From Halorubellus sp034808145 (GTDB lineage: Archaea > Halobacteriota > Halobacteria > Halobacteriales > Natrialbaceae), in the NCBI RefSeq assembly GCF_034808145.1, contig NZ_JAXHGM010000014.1:26049-90048 (forward strand): a stretch of DNA of 64,000 nucleotides, read 5' to 3'. The notes beneath the pieces were generated by a model that saw nothing but the letters and a program-made list of their open reading frames with translations, was not told the DNA's origin and ran no database searches. Positions 17,166-26,926 of this stretch are shown here, in pieces. The first letter of the stretch is position 1; each line of letters begins with the position of its first letter. Both the position numbers and the translations under genes were made by a program.

Positions 17166-19039
17166 CGTTGGATTCCTCCGATGTAGCCGCCGAGGCGGTC
17201 GACCGCGACGAAGCTCGCCGCGGTGACGACCAGAAGCACGGACCCCATCGCCATCGCGGGGCCGAGCGTCCGGCCGAGGTAGCGTTCGACCGCGACCGGC
17301 ATCGTCGCGGTGCTCGACTGGGTGGCGAGGATGACGGTGGAGTCGAACTCGCCCATGCTGATCGCGAACGCGAACGCCGCACCGGCGAGCACGCCCGGCC
17401 AGACGAGCGGGAGCTGGACGTCGAGCAGTGCGCGGACGCGGGTCGCGCCGAGCGCTCTGGCGGACTCGACGAGCGCGCGGTCGACGGCGGCCAGCTGCGG
17501 TTTGACGTTCCGGACGACGAAGGGGTACGCGGCGACGGCGTGCGCGGCGACGACCGCGACCACGCCCGTCACCTGGAGGCGGTACGGGCCGGGGAGGTCG
17601 ATGCCGAACACGAGTCCGGTGAGCAGGCCGACGCCGAACACGATGCCGGAGACGGCGACGGGGAGCATCGTGAGCGCGTCGACGACGGTCCGGGTGCGGC
17701 CGCGGCCGCTGGAGACGACGGCGACGACGACGCCCATCGGGACGGCGACGAGGAGCGTCGCGGTCGCGAACAGGAGCGAGTTCGCGATGGCGTCGAGCGG
17801 CTTCGTCTGGAACGCCGCGCCGGTCGTCTGTCGCTGCACGAGGAACGCGTAGTTGTCGAGCGTGAACCCGGCGCCGTCGGTGAACGACTCCACGAGGAGC
17901 GCGGCGATCGGAGCGAGGAACAGGACGGCGGCGAACGCGCCGTACGCCAGGACCGCGACGCGTTTCGCGTCGAGCGCCCCCAGGTCGGGGAGGAAGCGCT
18001 CGCGGTCGACGTCCACGCCCGCGCTCCCGAGGCCGCTCCGCCCGGACTCGTATCGGAGGTAGGCGTACGTGAGCGCGAGCGAGATCGCGGTCTCGACGAC
18101 GGCGAGCGTCGCGGCCGTCGGCACGTCGAGGTTCTGCGCGGCGTTGTACACCCAGACCTCGACGGTGGCGAGCTGGAGGCCGCCGAGCGCGAGCACGATG
18201 GGGAACGTCATGAACGTGAACACGTACGTGAGGAGTGCGCCGGCGAGCACCGCGGGGAGGAGCTGCGGGACGACGACGTCGCGGAACGCCCGTCGTCGCG
18301 GTGCGCCGAGACTCCGTGCGGTCTCGACCATGCGGGCGTCGACGGACTCCCACGCGCCGGTCGTGACGCGAGCGATTAGGGGGGCGTTGTAGAACGCGTG
18401 CGCCAGTATCACGACGAACAGCGGGCTCGTCTCCAGCAGCGACTGGTGGAGGCCGACGACGCTGAGGACGTCGTTCAGGAGCCCGGATTCGCCGAACGCG
18501 GCGAAGAACCCGGCGGCGACGAGGATGCCGGGGAGGACGAACGGGAGGATGGTTATCGAGCGCAGGGTTCGCCGGCCGCGGAACTCGAACGTCGCGAGGA
18601 CGTACGCCGCGGGGAGGCCGATGAGGACGCTCGCGACGGTGGAGAGGAGCGCCTGCCACGCCGTGAACCCGAACAGGCCGGTGTCGACCGACGGGAGGAC
18701 GGGCGCGGGATAGGGAACCGGACCGAGCGTCGCGACGCGCACCCCGAACCCGCCGACGAACCCCGCGACGGCGGCGGCGTGCTCGCCGAAAGCGAACGGC
18801 GAGTCGAGGACGCCGGCGAGCGCACCGACGTAGAAGCCGTCGGTGAACACGTCCGCGAACCGCGCGAGCGACGGCGTCCCGTCGACGCCGAACGCCTCGG
18901 AGAACACGACGCCGACCGGCACGTACAGCACGAGGAGGAGGACGACCGCGGTTCCGCCGACGCCGACCGCGAGCGCGTGCTCGTCCACGAACCGCTGGAC
19001 GAACGCGCGAGACGGCGAGTCGGGCGTCGACTGTGACAC
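17162..19039 (-). CDS. thiP: ABC importer permease, two fused halves (ThiP-like)
   Basis: A 625-aa integral membrane protein from GTG 19039 (VSQSTPDSPSRAF). It has about 12 hydrophobic segments in two homologous halves, each with an EAA-type cytoplasmic loop for ATPase contact: VETARSLGAPRRRAFRDVVV in the first, VESARALGATRVRALLDVQL in the second. This duplicated build is that of ThiP and FbpB permeases. It is coupled to the ATPase gene by a 4-bp overlap and follows the binding-protein gene by ~97 bp. Upstream in-frame codons to 19171 would overlap the preceding gene and are not used. Confidence 0.88.
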   Translation of the reverse strand: MSQSTPDSPSRAFVQRFVDEHALAVGVGGTAVVLLLVLYVPVGVVFSEAFGVDGTPSLARFADVFTDGFYVGALAGVLDSPFAFGEHAAAVAGFVGGFGVRVATLGPVPYPAPVLPSVDTGLFGFTAWQALLSTVASVLIGLPAAYVLATFEFRGRRTLRSITILPFVLPGILVAAGFFAAFGESGLLNDVLSVVGLHQSLLETSPLFVVILAHAFYNAPLIARVTTGAWESVDARMVETARSLGAPRRRAFRDVVVPQLLPAVLAGALLTYVFTFMTFPIVLALGGLQLATVEVWVYNAAQNLDVPTAATLAVVETAISLALTYAYLRYESGRSGLGSAGVDVDRERFLPDLGALDAKRVAVLAYGAFAAVLFLAPIAALLVESFTDGAGFTLDNYAFLVQRQTTGAAFQTKPLDAIANSLLFATATLLVAVPMGVVVAVVSSGRGRTRTVVDALTMLPVAVSGIVFGVGLLTGLVFGIDLPGPYRLQVTGVVAVVAAHAVAAYPFVVRNVKPQLAAVDRALVESARALGATRVRALLDVQLPLVWPGVLAGAAFAFAISMGEFDSTVILATQSSTATMPVAVERYLGRTLGPAMAMGSVLLVVTAASFVAVDRLGGYIGGIQR

Positions 19040-19136
19040 GGGTCGTGATGTGAGAGCGACGATGTTAGCTGCAGCGGTCTCCTCGATTCCACCGACGAGA
19101 CGCCCTCGCGAGCGACCGATGGTCGAGTGCGCGCCG

Positions 19137-20312
19137 TCAGTTGCCGGCGACGAGTCGCGACCAGTCCTCAACCCACCCGGAGAGGTTCCCCTTCAGTTCG
19201 TCGTACCCCAGGGAGACGGCGTTCTCGGGGCGGTACGCGTAGTCGCTGAACTCCGCGGGCAGGTCGACGTACTCGTCCTCGACCGCGGGGAACTGGACGT
19301 TCGAGAGCGCGATGGTCCGCTGGACGTCCCCGCGGAGCACGAAGTCCATGAACGCGTACGCCAGGTCCGTCTCCTCGGTGCCGTTGACGACGCCCATGCC
19401 TTCGGGGTTCGCGTACCCCTGGTCGTTCGGGAACCCGACCTGGTGCTTGGCCATGTTCTGACCGTCGCGGTTCGCGTACACCTGGTCCGTGGAGTACGAG
19501 ACGACCATCGGTCGCTGGTCGTCGAGGTACGCCTTATACGAATCCCACCACGACCCGAGCACCTTCACGTCGTTCTCCAACAACGACTCCCAGTAGTCGA
19601 GGTAGCCGTCGGCGCCCTTCTCCGCGATCGTCCAGAGGAGGAACGCCTGCCCGGTGTCCGTGCCTTGCGCGGTCTGCGCGAGGAGCTTGCTCTTGTAGGG
19701 ACTCGTGGCGAGGTCGTCGAGGGTCTTCGGGGCGTCGACGTCGCGCTCGTCGTACACGAGACTGATGTAGCCCGTGTCGTACGCGAGCGCTCGCCCGCTC
19801 GGGTCGCCGAAGTCGAGGCTGTCGCGGACGCGGTCCGCGTGCTCCATCCGCCCGCGGTCGAGGGACTGGAAGAGGCGCTTGCTCCCGAGGTTCTCGTCGA
19901 TCCGAACGAGGTCGTCGACGTTCAGGCCGACGTAGACGTCGGCGTCGACGCTCGCGCCCTGCTTCCGGCGCTGGATGTACTCGTTCAGGCCGTTGCTCGG
20001 GACGGTGTACTCCACGGTCGCCTCCGGGTACGCCTCCTCGAAGCGCTCCTTGACGAACTTCCCGGGCGCGTCGTAGCTCTCGCTTGGCGCGTTCAGGAAC
20101 GACTCGTAGGTCGCGACGGTGACGGTCCCGGAGTGGTCGGGGCCGGCCTCGGTCGTCGTCCGGCTCGTGGTGCTGGTCGCGCCGTCACCGCTCGTGGTCG
20201 TCTCGTCGGTAGGCGGCGTCGTGCTCGTGCTCCCTTCGTCCTGTACGAGACAGCCGGCGAGCGCGAGCGCGCTCGTGCTCCCGGCGGCCTGCAGGAAACG
20301 ACGTCGTCTCAT
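19137..20312 (-). CDS. thiB: Thiamine ABC importer substrate-binding lipoprotein (ThiB/TbpA-like)
   Basis: A 391-aa exported binding protein. The N-terminus MRRRRFLQAAGSTSALALAG followed by Cys is a Tat signal plus lipobox, so it is probably lipid-anchored outside the membrane. A Thr/Ser-rich linker (~30 aa) precedes the domain. VTVATYESFL, DADVYVGLNVDDLVRIDENL and ALAYDTGYISLVYDE match ThiB (E. coli has YTYDSF and ADVVLGLDNNLL). ATG 20312 is chosen over upstream codons because it opens the twin-Arg signal and sits ~27 bp from a TATA box. First gene of the thiBPQ-like operon. I saw no THI-box in its leader. Confidence 0.88.
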   Translation of the reverse strand: MRRRRFLQAAGSTSALALAGCLVQDEGSTSTTPPTDETTTSGDGATSTTSRTTTEAGPDHSGTVTVATYESFLNAPSESYDAPGKFVKERFEEAYPEATVEYTVPSNGLNEYIQRRKQGASVDADVYVGLNVDDLVRIDENLGSKRLFQSLDRGRMEHADRVRDSLDFGDPSGRALAYDTGYISLVYDERDVDAPKTLDDLATSPYKSKLLAQTAQGTDTGQAFLLWTIAEKGADGYLDYWESLLENDVKVLGSWWDSYKAYLDDQRPMVVSYSTDQVYANRDGQNMAKHQVGFPNDQGYANPEGMGVVNGTEETDLAYAFMDFVLRGDVQRTIALSNVQFPAVEDEYVDLPAEFSDYAYRPENAVSLGYDELKGNLSGWVEDWSRLVAGN

Positions 20313-20334
20313 GACTCGGTGGTTGCACCGCGTG

Positions 20335-20352
20335 GTCTTAAGAAGCGTGATG
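20335..20352 (-). promoter_or_regulatory. Promoter of the thiamine transporter operon
   Basis: On the minus strand CATCACGCTT (20343-20352) directly precedes CTTAAGAC, a TATA-like element centred ~27 bp upstream of ATG 20312. The message is thus probably leaderless. The same 10-mer precedes the TATA element of the divergent protease gene (20529-20538). Confidence 0.5.
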
Positions 20353-20528
20353 TGAACTCGCCTTTCTGCCGCGACCGATGCTGACACCCCCGGTTCGTTT
20401 ACAACAGCTAACTGATAGCCTGAGACCGGTGCCGGACGAGAGCGACACCACTACCGTCTGACGCATCTCGAAAACGACCTGCCCGGGCCTCACTGATAAC
20501 CATAACGGCCGTTTGAACTTTATTAAGT

Positions 20529-20546
20529 CATCACGCTTTAATATTA
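20529..20546 (+). promoter_or_regulatory. Promoter of the secreted protease gene
   Basis: CATCACGCTT (20529-20538) runs into TTTAATATTA (20537-20546), the most AT-rich spot in the intergenic region. Transcription would start near 20568, a few bases ahead of TTG 20576, which is one reason to prefer that start codon. Confidence 0.45.
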
Positions 20547-20575
20547 GGGATTTAATTGGTCTGCTGGGATTGATT

Positions 20576-23500
20576 TTGGAATCGGAAGCCAGCCGCGCTG
20601 GGGATGCCAGCGCTGGCCAGACGTGGGGACGAAGCCGAATCGGGAGTCGATTGAATACCGCGTTCGTGTTCGTGGTGATCGCGTGCATGGTGGCTGCACC
20701 GGTCGCGGCGACCCCGGTCGCTGCCGGATCGAACGCACCAGACGCGGCACTCTCCGTCGACGCGGAACCGGTCGCGAGCGAACGAGGCGGGGTAGCCGAC
20801 CGCACTCCGCCTGGAACGCCAGGAGAGAACGCGACGACACACGCGGTAACGCTCGTCTCGGGTCAGATTGTGACGGTCGTCGAATCGAACGGCACCACCC
20901 GCTACCGGGTGCAGGGGGACGAACCGATGCAGAAGATCCGGACCGGCCACGGCACGTACGTGTTCCCGGTCGGGACTGACTTCGACACGTTCGACCGGTC
21001 GCTGTTCAACGTCGACCTCCTCATCGAACAGGGATACACCGACGCGAACACGACGACGGTCCCGGTCATCGTCACGAAGACCCAGGGTCGCGTGACGCCC
21101 GGAGAGACGACTGACGGCGAGAGCGTCCTGACGTCGGCGACCGGCGCCGAACTGACCTCGACGCTCCCCTCGATCGGTGGCGAGGCAGGATACGTTCGAA
21201 AGACCACCGCCGCGTCGACGTTCGAGGACCTGGCGAGCACGAACGACGTGAAGCAGGTGTCGCTCGACGTGAAGTACACGGTCGCGGTCGACGAAGCGGC
21301 GTCGATCGTCGACGCCGAGCGTGCGCGACGCAAGTACGACGTCAGCGGCGACGGCGTTCGGGTTGCCGTCATCGACTCCGGTATCGACGAGGACCACCCC
21401 GATCTCGACGAGGGCTCTGTCATCAACAGCCAGGACTTCACGGGGCACGGATCGACCGACGACCGCATCGGTCACGGAACGCACGTCGCCGGCATCCTCG
21501 CCGGCGACGGTGACGCGAGTAACGGAGAGTATCGAGGGGTCGCGCCGAACGCGTCGCTCCTCGACGCACGCGTCTTCTACGACGGCGGCGCGAAGACGTC
21601 GACCATCATCGCGGCGATGGACTGGTCGGTCGCCAACGACGCGGACGTCCTCAGCATGAGTCTCGGTGGGACAGCCGAGGACCTCCGGTCGAACGACCCG
21701 TATCACGACGCCGTCGAGCACGCGGTCGCGAACAACGCCACCGTCGTGGTCTCAGCCGGGAACGAGTTCCATTACGCCACGGTCGGTAGCCCCGGCGTCA
21801 TCGAGGACGCCATCACGGTCGGGTCGACGGATAAGAACGGGAAAATCAGCGAGTTCTCGTCGCGCGGCCCGACCCCGGTCGGGTGGTACGTCAAACCCGA
21901 CCTCGTCGCGCCCGGCTCCGGCGTGATGAGCGCCGCGTCGCATGATGCGGGGTACGACTCGGACTACGTCTCGAAGAGCGGGACGAGCATGGCGACGCCC
22001 GTCGTCTCCGGCGTCGCAGCGCTCCTTCTGGAAGCGAACCCGGATTGGGAGCCCGCTCGGGTGAAGAACACGCTCATCGCGAGCGCCGACCCCCTCGGCG
22101 GTGCTGACGTCTACTCGCAGGGCGCTGGTCGCGTGAACGCCACGGAAGCGCTCGCCGGCGACGTCGTCGTCACGCCCGGGACGACCGACTTCGGCGTGCG
22201 AACGTCGACCGGCACCACGAACCGGACGATCACGGTCACGAACCACGGGAGCGAATCGACGGAACTCGACGTCTCCGCGACCGCAGCAGCTATCGACGAC
22301 GGGGACGCTGCACCGGTCTCGCTGAATACCTCGACGCTGACGCTCGGTCCGGGCGAGTCTACGCAGGTCGCGCTGTCGGTGACCATCGACGAGTCCGTCG
22401 ACAACGGTGCGTACTCCGGTCGAATCTCGGTGGATGGGGGCGAGCACACCGCTATCTTCGGGTTCGTTCGCGGTACGCAGGTCCAGATTACGAAGCGCGG
22501 ATTCGACGGGTCGGACGTCAGCGACGACTCCGTCTTCGTGTACTCGAACCAGTCGTCGATCCTCGACACGAAGAGCGTCGTCCAGCTCGAGAACGGTTCC
22601 GCGAACGTGACGGTCGTCGACCCGGGCCGGTACAACGTTCAGACGACCGGGCTCGTCGAGGGCACCGGACAGCCGGTCGTCATGACCAAGGAGGTGACGC
22701 TCCCCGGCGATGCCAGCGTCGTCCTGGACGAGGAGAACACGGTCACGGTCGACTTGGAACACCAGCCGCTCGTGAATCGGAGCGGGCCGCTCGACAACCG
22801 TAGCATCGCGATCGCGTTCACGAACCCAACGGAGAGGATTCCGTACGGGGGCTCGATTAGGACGCAAGCAGCGTCGACGGACGCGATCCGCGTTCACCCG
22901 GACGGCGACCTCGAACTCAGCGTCCAGCATCTCCTCGTGCCGACGAACGAACAGGAGAGACCGCACTCGCTGGACGCCGACGCCGTCTACCATCTCGCGC
23001 ATCGTCTGAACGGCGTGACCGAGCCGACGACGCTCGACGTGAACGTGAGCGAGCTCGGCGTCAAGGAGATGCGGTACTATCGGGCGACGCCGGATCAGAC
23101 GTACTTCGCGACGATCCAGAGCGAGTACGGGTGGAGTAGCCTCTACTCGCTCGGACTGCTCGAAGATCGGCGACAGCAAGACATCTACGTCTCCCCGGCG
23201 CTGAAATCGCACAGCGTCGGCGCGCGTTCCCTGGACGACTCGTGGGTGGCCACGGTCGACTGGGAGGCGGGCGTTCCGAGCGCTGGCGAGCGCGTGTATC
23301 GCTCCGTTAACGAGCACCCGTATCGGAGTCACATCCGGCACAACGTCGTCGGTGGGAACCTGAAGGTGACCGCGCACACGATGCGGACGCAGAGCTTCCC
23401 GTCGGCCGCGTACGAGGACGGGACCGCCGACTCGATCGAGCTCGTGGTGGACGGGACGGTCGCGCAGGCCGCGCAGGCGACGACCGACCGGTTCGTGCTG

Positions 23501-25744
23501 AGCGAGTCGATCGGAGCGAACGAGCCCTATCGCGTCAGGCTGGTCGCGAAGAACGACGAGCAATCGCTCTCGACGCGCATCGTGAGTGGCGTCGTGGCGA
23601 AGAACCGGACGGACGGCGACTCGAACGCGCCCTACATCGGCTCGAACGGGTTCTATAACGCGTCACTGAACGGGACCGTTCCGAACGGGAACGTCACCGC
23701 CGGTGTTTCGGCGTACGAGTCCACGAACGGCCAGAACGTCACGTCGGTCCGGGTGTTCGTCGCGAACGAGTCGGTGTCGACGGATCCGTTCGCGGCGGAC
23801 GGCTCGATCGATAATGCGGGTTCGTGGACGGAGTTCGATGCGATTGCGTCATCGACGTCCATCGACCGCTTCCGCGGGGACGTCCGGAACTATACCGGCG
23901 CGCTCCACTTCGCGACCCGCGTCGAGAACGAAGCCGGGGACGTTGCGTACACGACCGTGTTCAACGCGACGCGTGTGGTCGACACACCACCGACCCCGTG
24001 GGTGTCGGTGAACCGGTCGGAGGAGACGCACATCGTCTCGAACGTCAGCACGACGGTCGCGTTCGACGCGAGTACGTCGACTGACAACCACGGGATCGTC
24101 GAGTACGCGTGGAACGTCTCCGGCGAGACGTTCACCGGCCCACGGTTGAACTACACGTTCGAGACACTCGGCCTGCACGACGTCACGCTGAAGGTGACGG
24201 ACACGAACGGCCAAACGTCGACGCTCGAGACGACGGTCGATGTCGTGGACCGCGTTGAGCCGACGGTTTCGCTGCTCGTGAACGGAAGCCCGGAGCAGGA
24301 CGGGTCCACGACGATCGCGGTGAACGAATCGATCGCGCTGAACGCGTCCGGCTCGGCGGACAACGTCGGTATCACCGGCTACGAGTGGACGTTCCCTGAT
24401 GGATCGACGGTGACGTCGCCGTCGACGACCGTCGCCTGGTCCTCGCCCGGGACGCGAACGGTCCAGCTGAACGTGTCGGACGAGTCCGGGAACGTCGCGA
24501 CGCGAACGCTCGACGTTTCGGTCGAGGACGGCGAACCGCCGACCGCGGCGCTCGCCGTGAACGAGTCGAGCGTCGAGGTCGGCGTCGATGCGATCCTGCT
24601 CGACGCGTCGAACGCGACCGACGACTCCGGCGTCGCGGCGTACCGCTGGGACGTCGATGGTGACGGGACGTTCGACCACGAGACGACCGATGCGACGTTC
24701 GTCTCCACGATCAACGACACCGGGAGCGTCCCGGTCGCGGTCGAAGTCGTCGACGCGTACGAGAACGCGGCGACAGCGACGGTCGCTGTCGAGAGTACGG
24801 ATACGACCGCACCGACGGCCGAGGTCACGGCGTCGCAGACGTCGATCGTCGCTGGCGGTTCGGTGTCCTTCGACGCGTCCGCGAGTGCGGACAACGACGC
24901 AATCGCGAAGTACGCCTGGGACCTCGATGGCGACGGGTCCGTCGACACACGGACGACCTCGCCGACCGTCTCGCGGACGTTCGACTCGCCGGGCGAGTAC
25001 ACGGTGAACGTCGACGTCTACGACCGCTCCGGCCACCGCGACAACGAGACGGTCGCGGTCGCCGTCGACGAGGAATCCGGCGGCGGTGGCGGTGGCGGCG
25101 GTGGCGGCGGTGGTGGCGGTGGCGGCGGCGGTGGTGGCGGTGCAGGCGAAGATCAGACCGTCGGTATCGTCTCGGTGGACGTCAGCACCACGGATCTGAC
25201 GACCGACGAGACGATGACCGTCACGGTCACCTACGAGAACGAGTACGCGACGTCGAAGACCATGACGCCGACGCTTTCGATCGGTTCGACCGTGGTCGCT
25301 GAGCGCCCGGTGACGGTCACCGCTAACTCGAAGCGCACTACCACGTTCGAGCATTCGTTCGATGAACCCGGGACGTACGCGGTCAGCGTCGACGGGAAGC
25401 GTGGCGCGTTCGTCTCGGTCACCGAACCGACCGATGGCGACGGCGATGCCACGACGACGGCCGATAGTGGGGACGACGAGTCTCCGGGTGACGGGACGAC
25501 GACCGCTCGCACGACGACCGCTCGCAAAACGACCGAAGACGGGAGTGACGGCGGCGAGACGACCACGGTCGATACCACGGCTGACGGGGCGACGACCGCA
25601 AGGACGAGCGACGACGCGGCGACGACGGCCGCGTCGACCGCATCCGACGGCTCCGGAGCGGGTGGGTCACCCGGATTCGGTGTCGTGGTCGCGCTCCTCG
25701 CGTTGACGTTCGCCGCGGCGAGGCTCCGTCACACTGCGGACTGA
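20576..25744 (+). CDS. Giant secreted subtilisin-like protease with PKD repeats and PGF-CTERM-like anchor
   Basis: About 1722 aa from TTG 20576 (TTG 20513 and 20652 are alternatives; no ATG or GTG precedes the signal). Order: signal (NTAFVFVVIACMVAAPVAAT at ~27-46), propeptide, peptidase S8 domain with Asp267 (AVIDSGID), His300 (GHGTHVAG), Asn396 (SAGNEF) and Ser471 (GTSMATP), all intact; a long beta-rich part; four PKD-like domains at ~1130-1500, each with YxW and FD(S/T)-like motifs; 21 consecutive Gly codons; a CARDB-like domain; a Thr/Asp-rich linker; then GSPGFGVVVALLALTF plus Arg, the PGF-CTERM pattern processed by archaeosortase A. The protein is probably cell-surface anchored, digesting proteins outside. 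Many NxS/T sites suggest N-glycosylation. Confidence 0.9.
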   Translation: MESEASRAGDASAGQTWGRSRIGSRLNTAFVFVVIACMVAAPVAATPVAAGSNAPDAALSVDAEPVASERGGVADRTPPGTPGENATTHAVTLVSGQIVTVVESNGTTRYRVQGDEPMQKIRTGHGTYVFPVGTDFDTFDRSLFNVDLLIEQGYTDANTTTVPVIVTKTQGRVTPGETTDGESVLTSATGAELTSTLPSIGGEAGYVRKTTAASTFEDLASTNDVKQVSLDVKYTVAVDEAASIVDAERARRKYDVSGDGVRVAVIDSGIDEDHPDLDEGSVINSQDFTGHGSTDDRIGHGTHVAGILAGDGDASNGEYRGVAPNASLLDARVFYDGGAKTSTIIAAMDWSVANDADVLSMSLGGTAEDLRSNDPYHDAVEHAVANNATVVVSAGNEFHYATVGSPGVIEDAITVGSTDKNGKISEFSSRGPTPVGWYVKPDLVAPGSGVMSAASHDAGYDSDYVSKSGTSMATPVVSGVAALLLEANPDWEPARVKNTLIASADPLGGADVYSQGAGRVNATEALAGDVVVTPGTTDFGVRTSTGTTNRTITVTNHGSESTELDVSATAAAIDDGDAAPVSLNTSTLTLGPGESTQVALSVTIDESVDNGAYSGRISVDGGEHTAIFGFVRGTQVQITKRGFDGSDVSDDSVFVYSNQSSILDTKSVVQLENGSANVTVVDPGRYNVQTTGLVEGTGQPVVMTKEVTLPGDASVVLDEENTVTVDLEHQPLVNRSGPLDNRSIAIAFTNPTERIPYGGSIRTQAASTDAIRVHPDGDLELSVQHLLVPTNEQERPHSLDADAVYHLAHRLNGVTEPTTLDVNVSELGVKEMRYYRATPDQTYFATIQSEYGWSSLYSLGLLEDRRQQDIYVSPALKSHSVGARSLDDSWVATVDWEAGVPSAGERVYRSVNEHPYRSHIRHNVVGGNLKVTAHTMRTQSFPSAAYEDGTADSIELVVDGTVAQAAQATTDRFVLSESIGANEPYRVRLVAKNDEQSLSTRIVSGVVAKNRTDGDSNAPYIGSNGFYNASLNGTVPNGNVTAGVSAYESTNGQNVTSVRVFVANESVSTDPFAADGSIDNAGSWTEFDAIASSTSIDRFRGDVRNYTGALHFATRVENEAGDVAYTTVFNATRVVDTPPTPWVSVNRSEETHIVSNVSTTVAFDASTSTDNHGIVEYAWNVSGETFTGPRLNYTFETLGLHDVTLKVTDTNGQTSTLETTVDVVDRVEPTVSLLVNGSPEQDGSTTIAVNESIALNASGSADNVGITGYEWTFPDGSTVTSPSTTVAWSSPGTRTVQLNVSDESGNVATRTLDVSVEDGEPPTAALAVNESSVEVGVDAILLDASNATDDSGVAAYRWDVDGDGTFDHETTDATFVSTINDTGSVPVAVEVVDAYENAATATVAVESTDTTAPTAEVTASQTSIVAGGSVSFDASASADNDAIAKYAWDLDGDGSVDTRTTSPTVSRTFDSPGEYTVNVDVYDRSGHRDNETVAVAVDEESGGGGGGGGGGGGGGGGGGGGGAGEDQTVGIVSVDVSTTDLTTDETMTVTVTYENEYATSKTMTPTLSIGSTVVAERPVTVTANSKRTTTFEHSFDEPGTYAVSVDGKRGAFVSVTEPTDGDGDATTTADSGDDESPGDGTTTARTTTARKTTEDGSDGGETTTVDTTADGATTARTSDDAATTAASTASDGSGAGGSPGFGVVVALLALTFAAARLRHTAD
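25079..25141 (+). repeat. Run of 21 glycine codons (GGC/GGT)
   Basis: Within the protease gene, 63 bases consist only of GGC and GGT codons, giving 21 Gly in a row between the last PKD-like domain and the CARDB-like domain. It is probably a flexible hinge and is prone to replication slippage. Confidence 0.95.
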
Positions 25745-25766
25745 GGCTCTCTTCTTCTCCCCGTTC

Positions 25767-26636
25767 TCACGCGTTGGTCTCGAGCGTGCCGTCGCGGTCG
25801 CGCCATTCGGTGAGCGAGCCCTCGAAGAAGTCGACGTGCTCGTAGCCGAGTGCGCGGAGGACGACGTACGTGTGGCTGATGCGGCGGGCGGTGTTGCAGT
25901 AGAGGACGACGCGCTTCTCGGGCGTGATGCCGTGTGATTCCAGGGCGTCGCGGAGGGCGGTTTCGGGGAGGAGACCGCGGGTCTCGTCGTCGACGAGCGC
26001 CTTCCAGTCGAGGTTGACGGCGCCGGGAAGGTGGCCCTCGTCGTACTCCCGGTCGTCGCGGGTGTCGACGAATACGACGTCCCCGTCCGCGTTGCTGGTA
26101 TCGGCCGCGGCGGTGGTATCGGCCGCGGCGCTGGCGTCGTCGAGGAGTGCCTGGACGGTGTCGGCGTCGATGAGCGGGCGGTCGTCGGGGACCGTCGCGT
26201 CGTAGTCGCTCTCGTCGACGTCGGGCGCGTCGGTCGTCGTCGGGTGCTCGCGGTTGTACGCGGCGTAGTCGCCGTCGAGGAGGGCGACGTCGCGGTGGCC
26301 GTACATGAGGGCGGTGACGAGGAATCGGGCGGCGAAGACGCCGTGGGTGTCGTCGTAGGCGACGAGGACGTCGTCGCGGTCGACGCCGGCCTCGCGCATG
26401 ACTGCCGCCCAGTCGTCGGCGCCGGGGAGCATCCCGACGTCGGCGTCGTCGTCGCTCCGGAACGAGTCGAAGGGGACGTTCACCGCACCGGGAACGTGTC
26501 CGATGCCGTCGTACTCCCAGGCGTCGCGGACGTCGACGACGGCGACGTCGGGGTCAGTGGCGTGTGCGGCGAGCCAGTCCGCGTCGACCGTCCACGGGAC
26601 GCGCCGGTCGTCGCTCGCTGCGCGGTCGTCGGTCAT
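25767..26636 (-). CDS. Two-domain rhodanese-type sulfurtransferase
   Basis: A 289-aa tandem-rhodanese protein (thiosulfate/3-mercaptopyruvate sulfurtransferase family). The N-terminal domain has VVDVRDAWEYDGIGHVPGAV and, at the inactive loop, VAYDDTHGVFAARFL. The C-terminal domain has VFVDTRDDREYDEGHLPGAV and the active-site loop LYCNTARRISHTYVVLRALG with the persulfide Cys. A low-complexity Ala/Asp insertion (~175-195) separates the domains. It is divergent from a second, different sulfurtransferase (26927-27787). Physiological donor and acceptor are unknown. Confidence 0.88.
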   Translation of the reverse strand: MTDDRAASDDRRVPWTVDADWLAAHATDPDVAVVDVRDAWEYDGIGHVPGAVNVPFDSFRSDDDADVGMLPGADDWAAVMREAGVDRDDVLVAYDDTHGVFAARFLVTALMYGHRDVALLDGDYAAYNREHPTTTDAPDVDESDYDATVPDDRPLIDADTVQALLDDASAAADTTAAADTSNADGDVVFVDTRDDREYDEGHLPGAVNLDWKALVDDETRGLLPETALRDALESHGITPEKRVVLYCNTARRISHTYVVLRALGYEHVDFFEGSLTEWRDRDGTLETNA

Positions 26637-26926
26637 GCGCGGTCGTTCGCGGTCGGGTCCGTTAGGCGCTCGGGTTCCCGTCTCGAACGCGCCCGCTCCG
26701 AGATACCGGCAACACTGGCTGCTTCGTCTCTATAGAGAACGTTCCCCGTACGTATCGCGCATCCGGCCGCCCTCTGGACTCCCGCCCCGAACCACGCGAC
26801 TGCACGCTCGTGATGGCGTCGTACCCACTCACAGACAACCAGCAAGAACAGCCGCTACGTTCCACGAGGGGAGACGCCTGCCGGGGTGGGACTCGATATA
26901 TACCGGGCGCGCTATATACGAGTTGC
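26637..26926. other. Divergent intergenic region of the sulfurtransferase pair
   Basis: About 290 bp separate the two sulfurtransferase starts. It contains two TATA-like sequences on the plus strand near its right end (26894-26902, 26911-26918). No protein-like frame or RNA gene was recognised. Confidence 0.5.
26894..26902 (+). promoter_or_regulatory. TATA element of the second sulfurtransferase gene
   Basis: CGATATATA is centred ~29 bp ahead of ATG 26927, which fits a leaderless transcript. A second AT-rich word (GCTATATAC, 26911-26919) lies too close to the start codon to be its main TATA box. Confidence 0.55.

Noticed and set aside
19040..20512. TPP (THI-box) riboswitch for the thiamine-type transporter
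   Set aside because: No CUGAGA-type core in the right orientation was found; the binding-protein gene seems leaderless.
21752..23563. 603-residue minus-strand frame inside the protease gene
   Set aside because: Arg/Val-rich antisense shadow; the plus strand has intact catalytic motifs.
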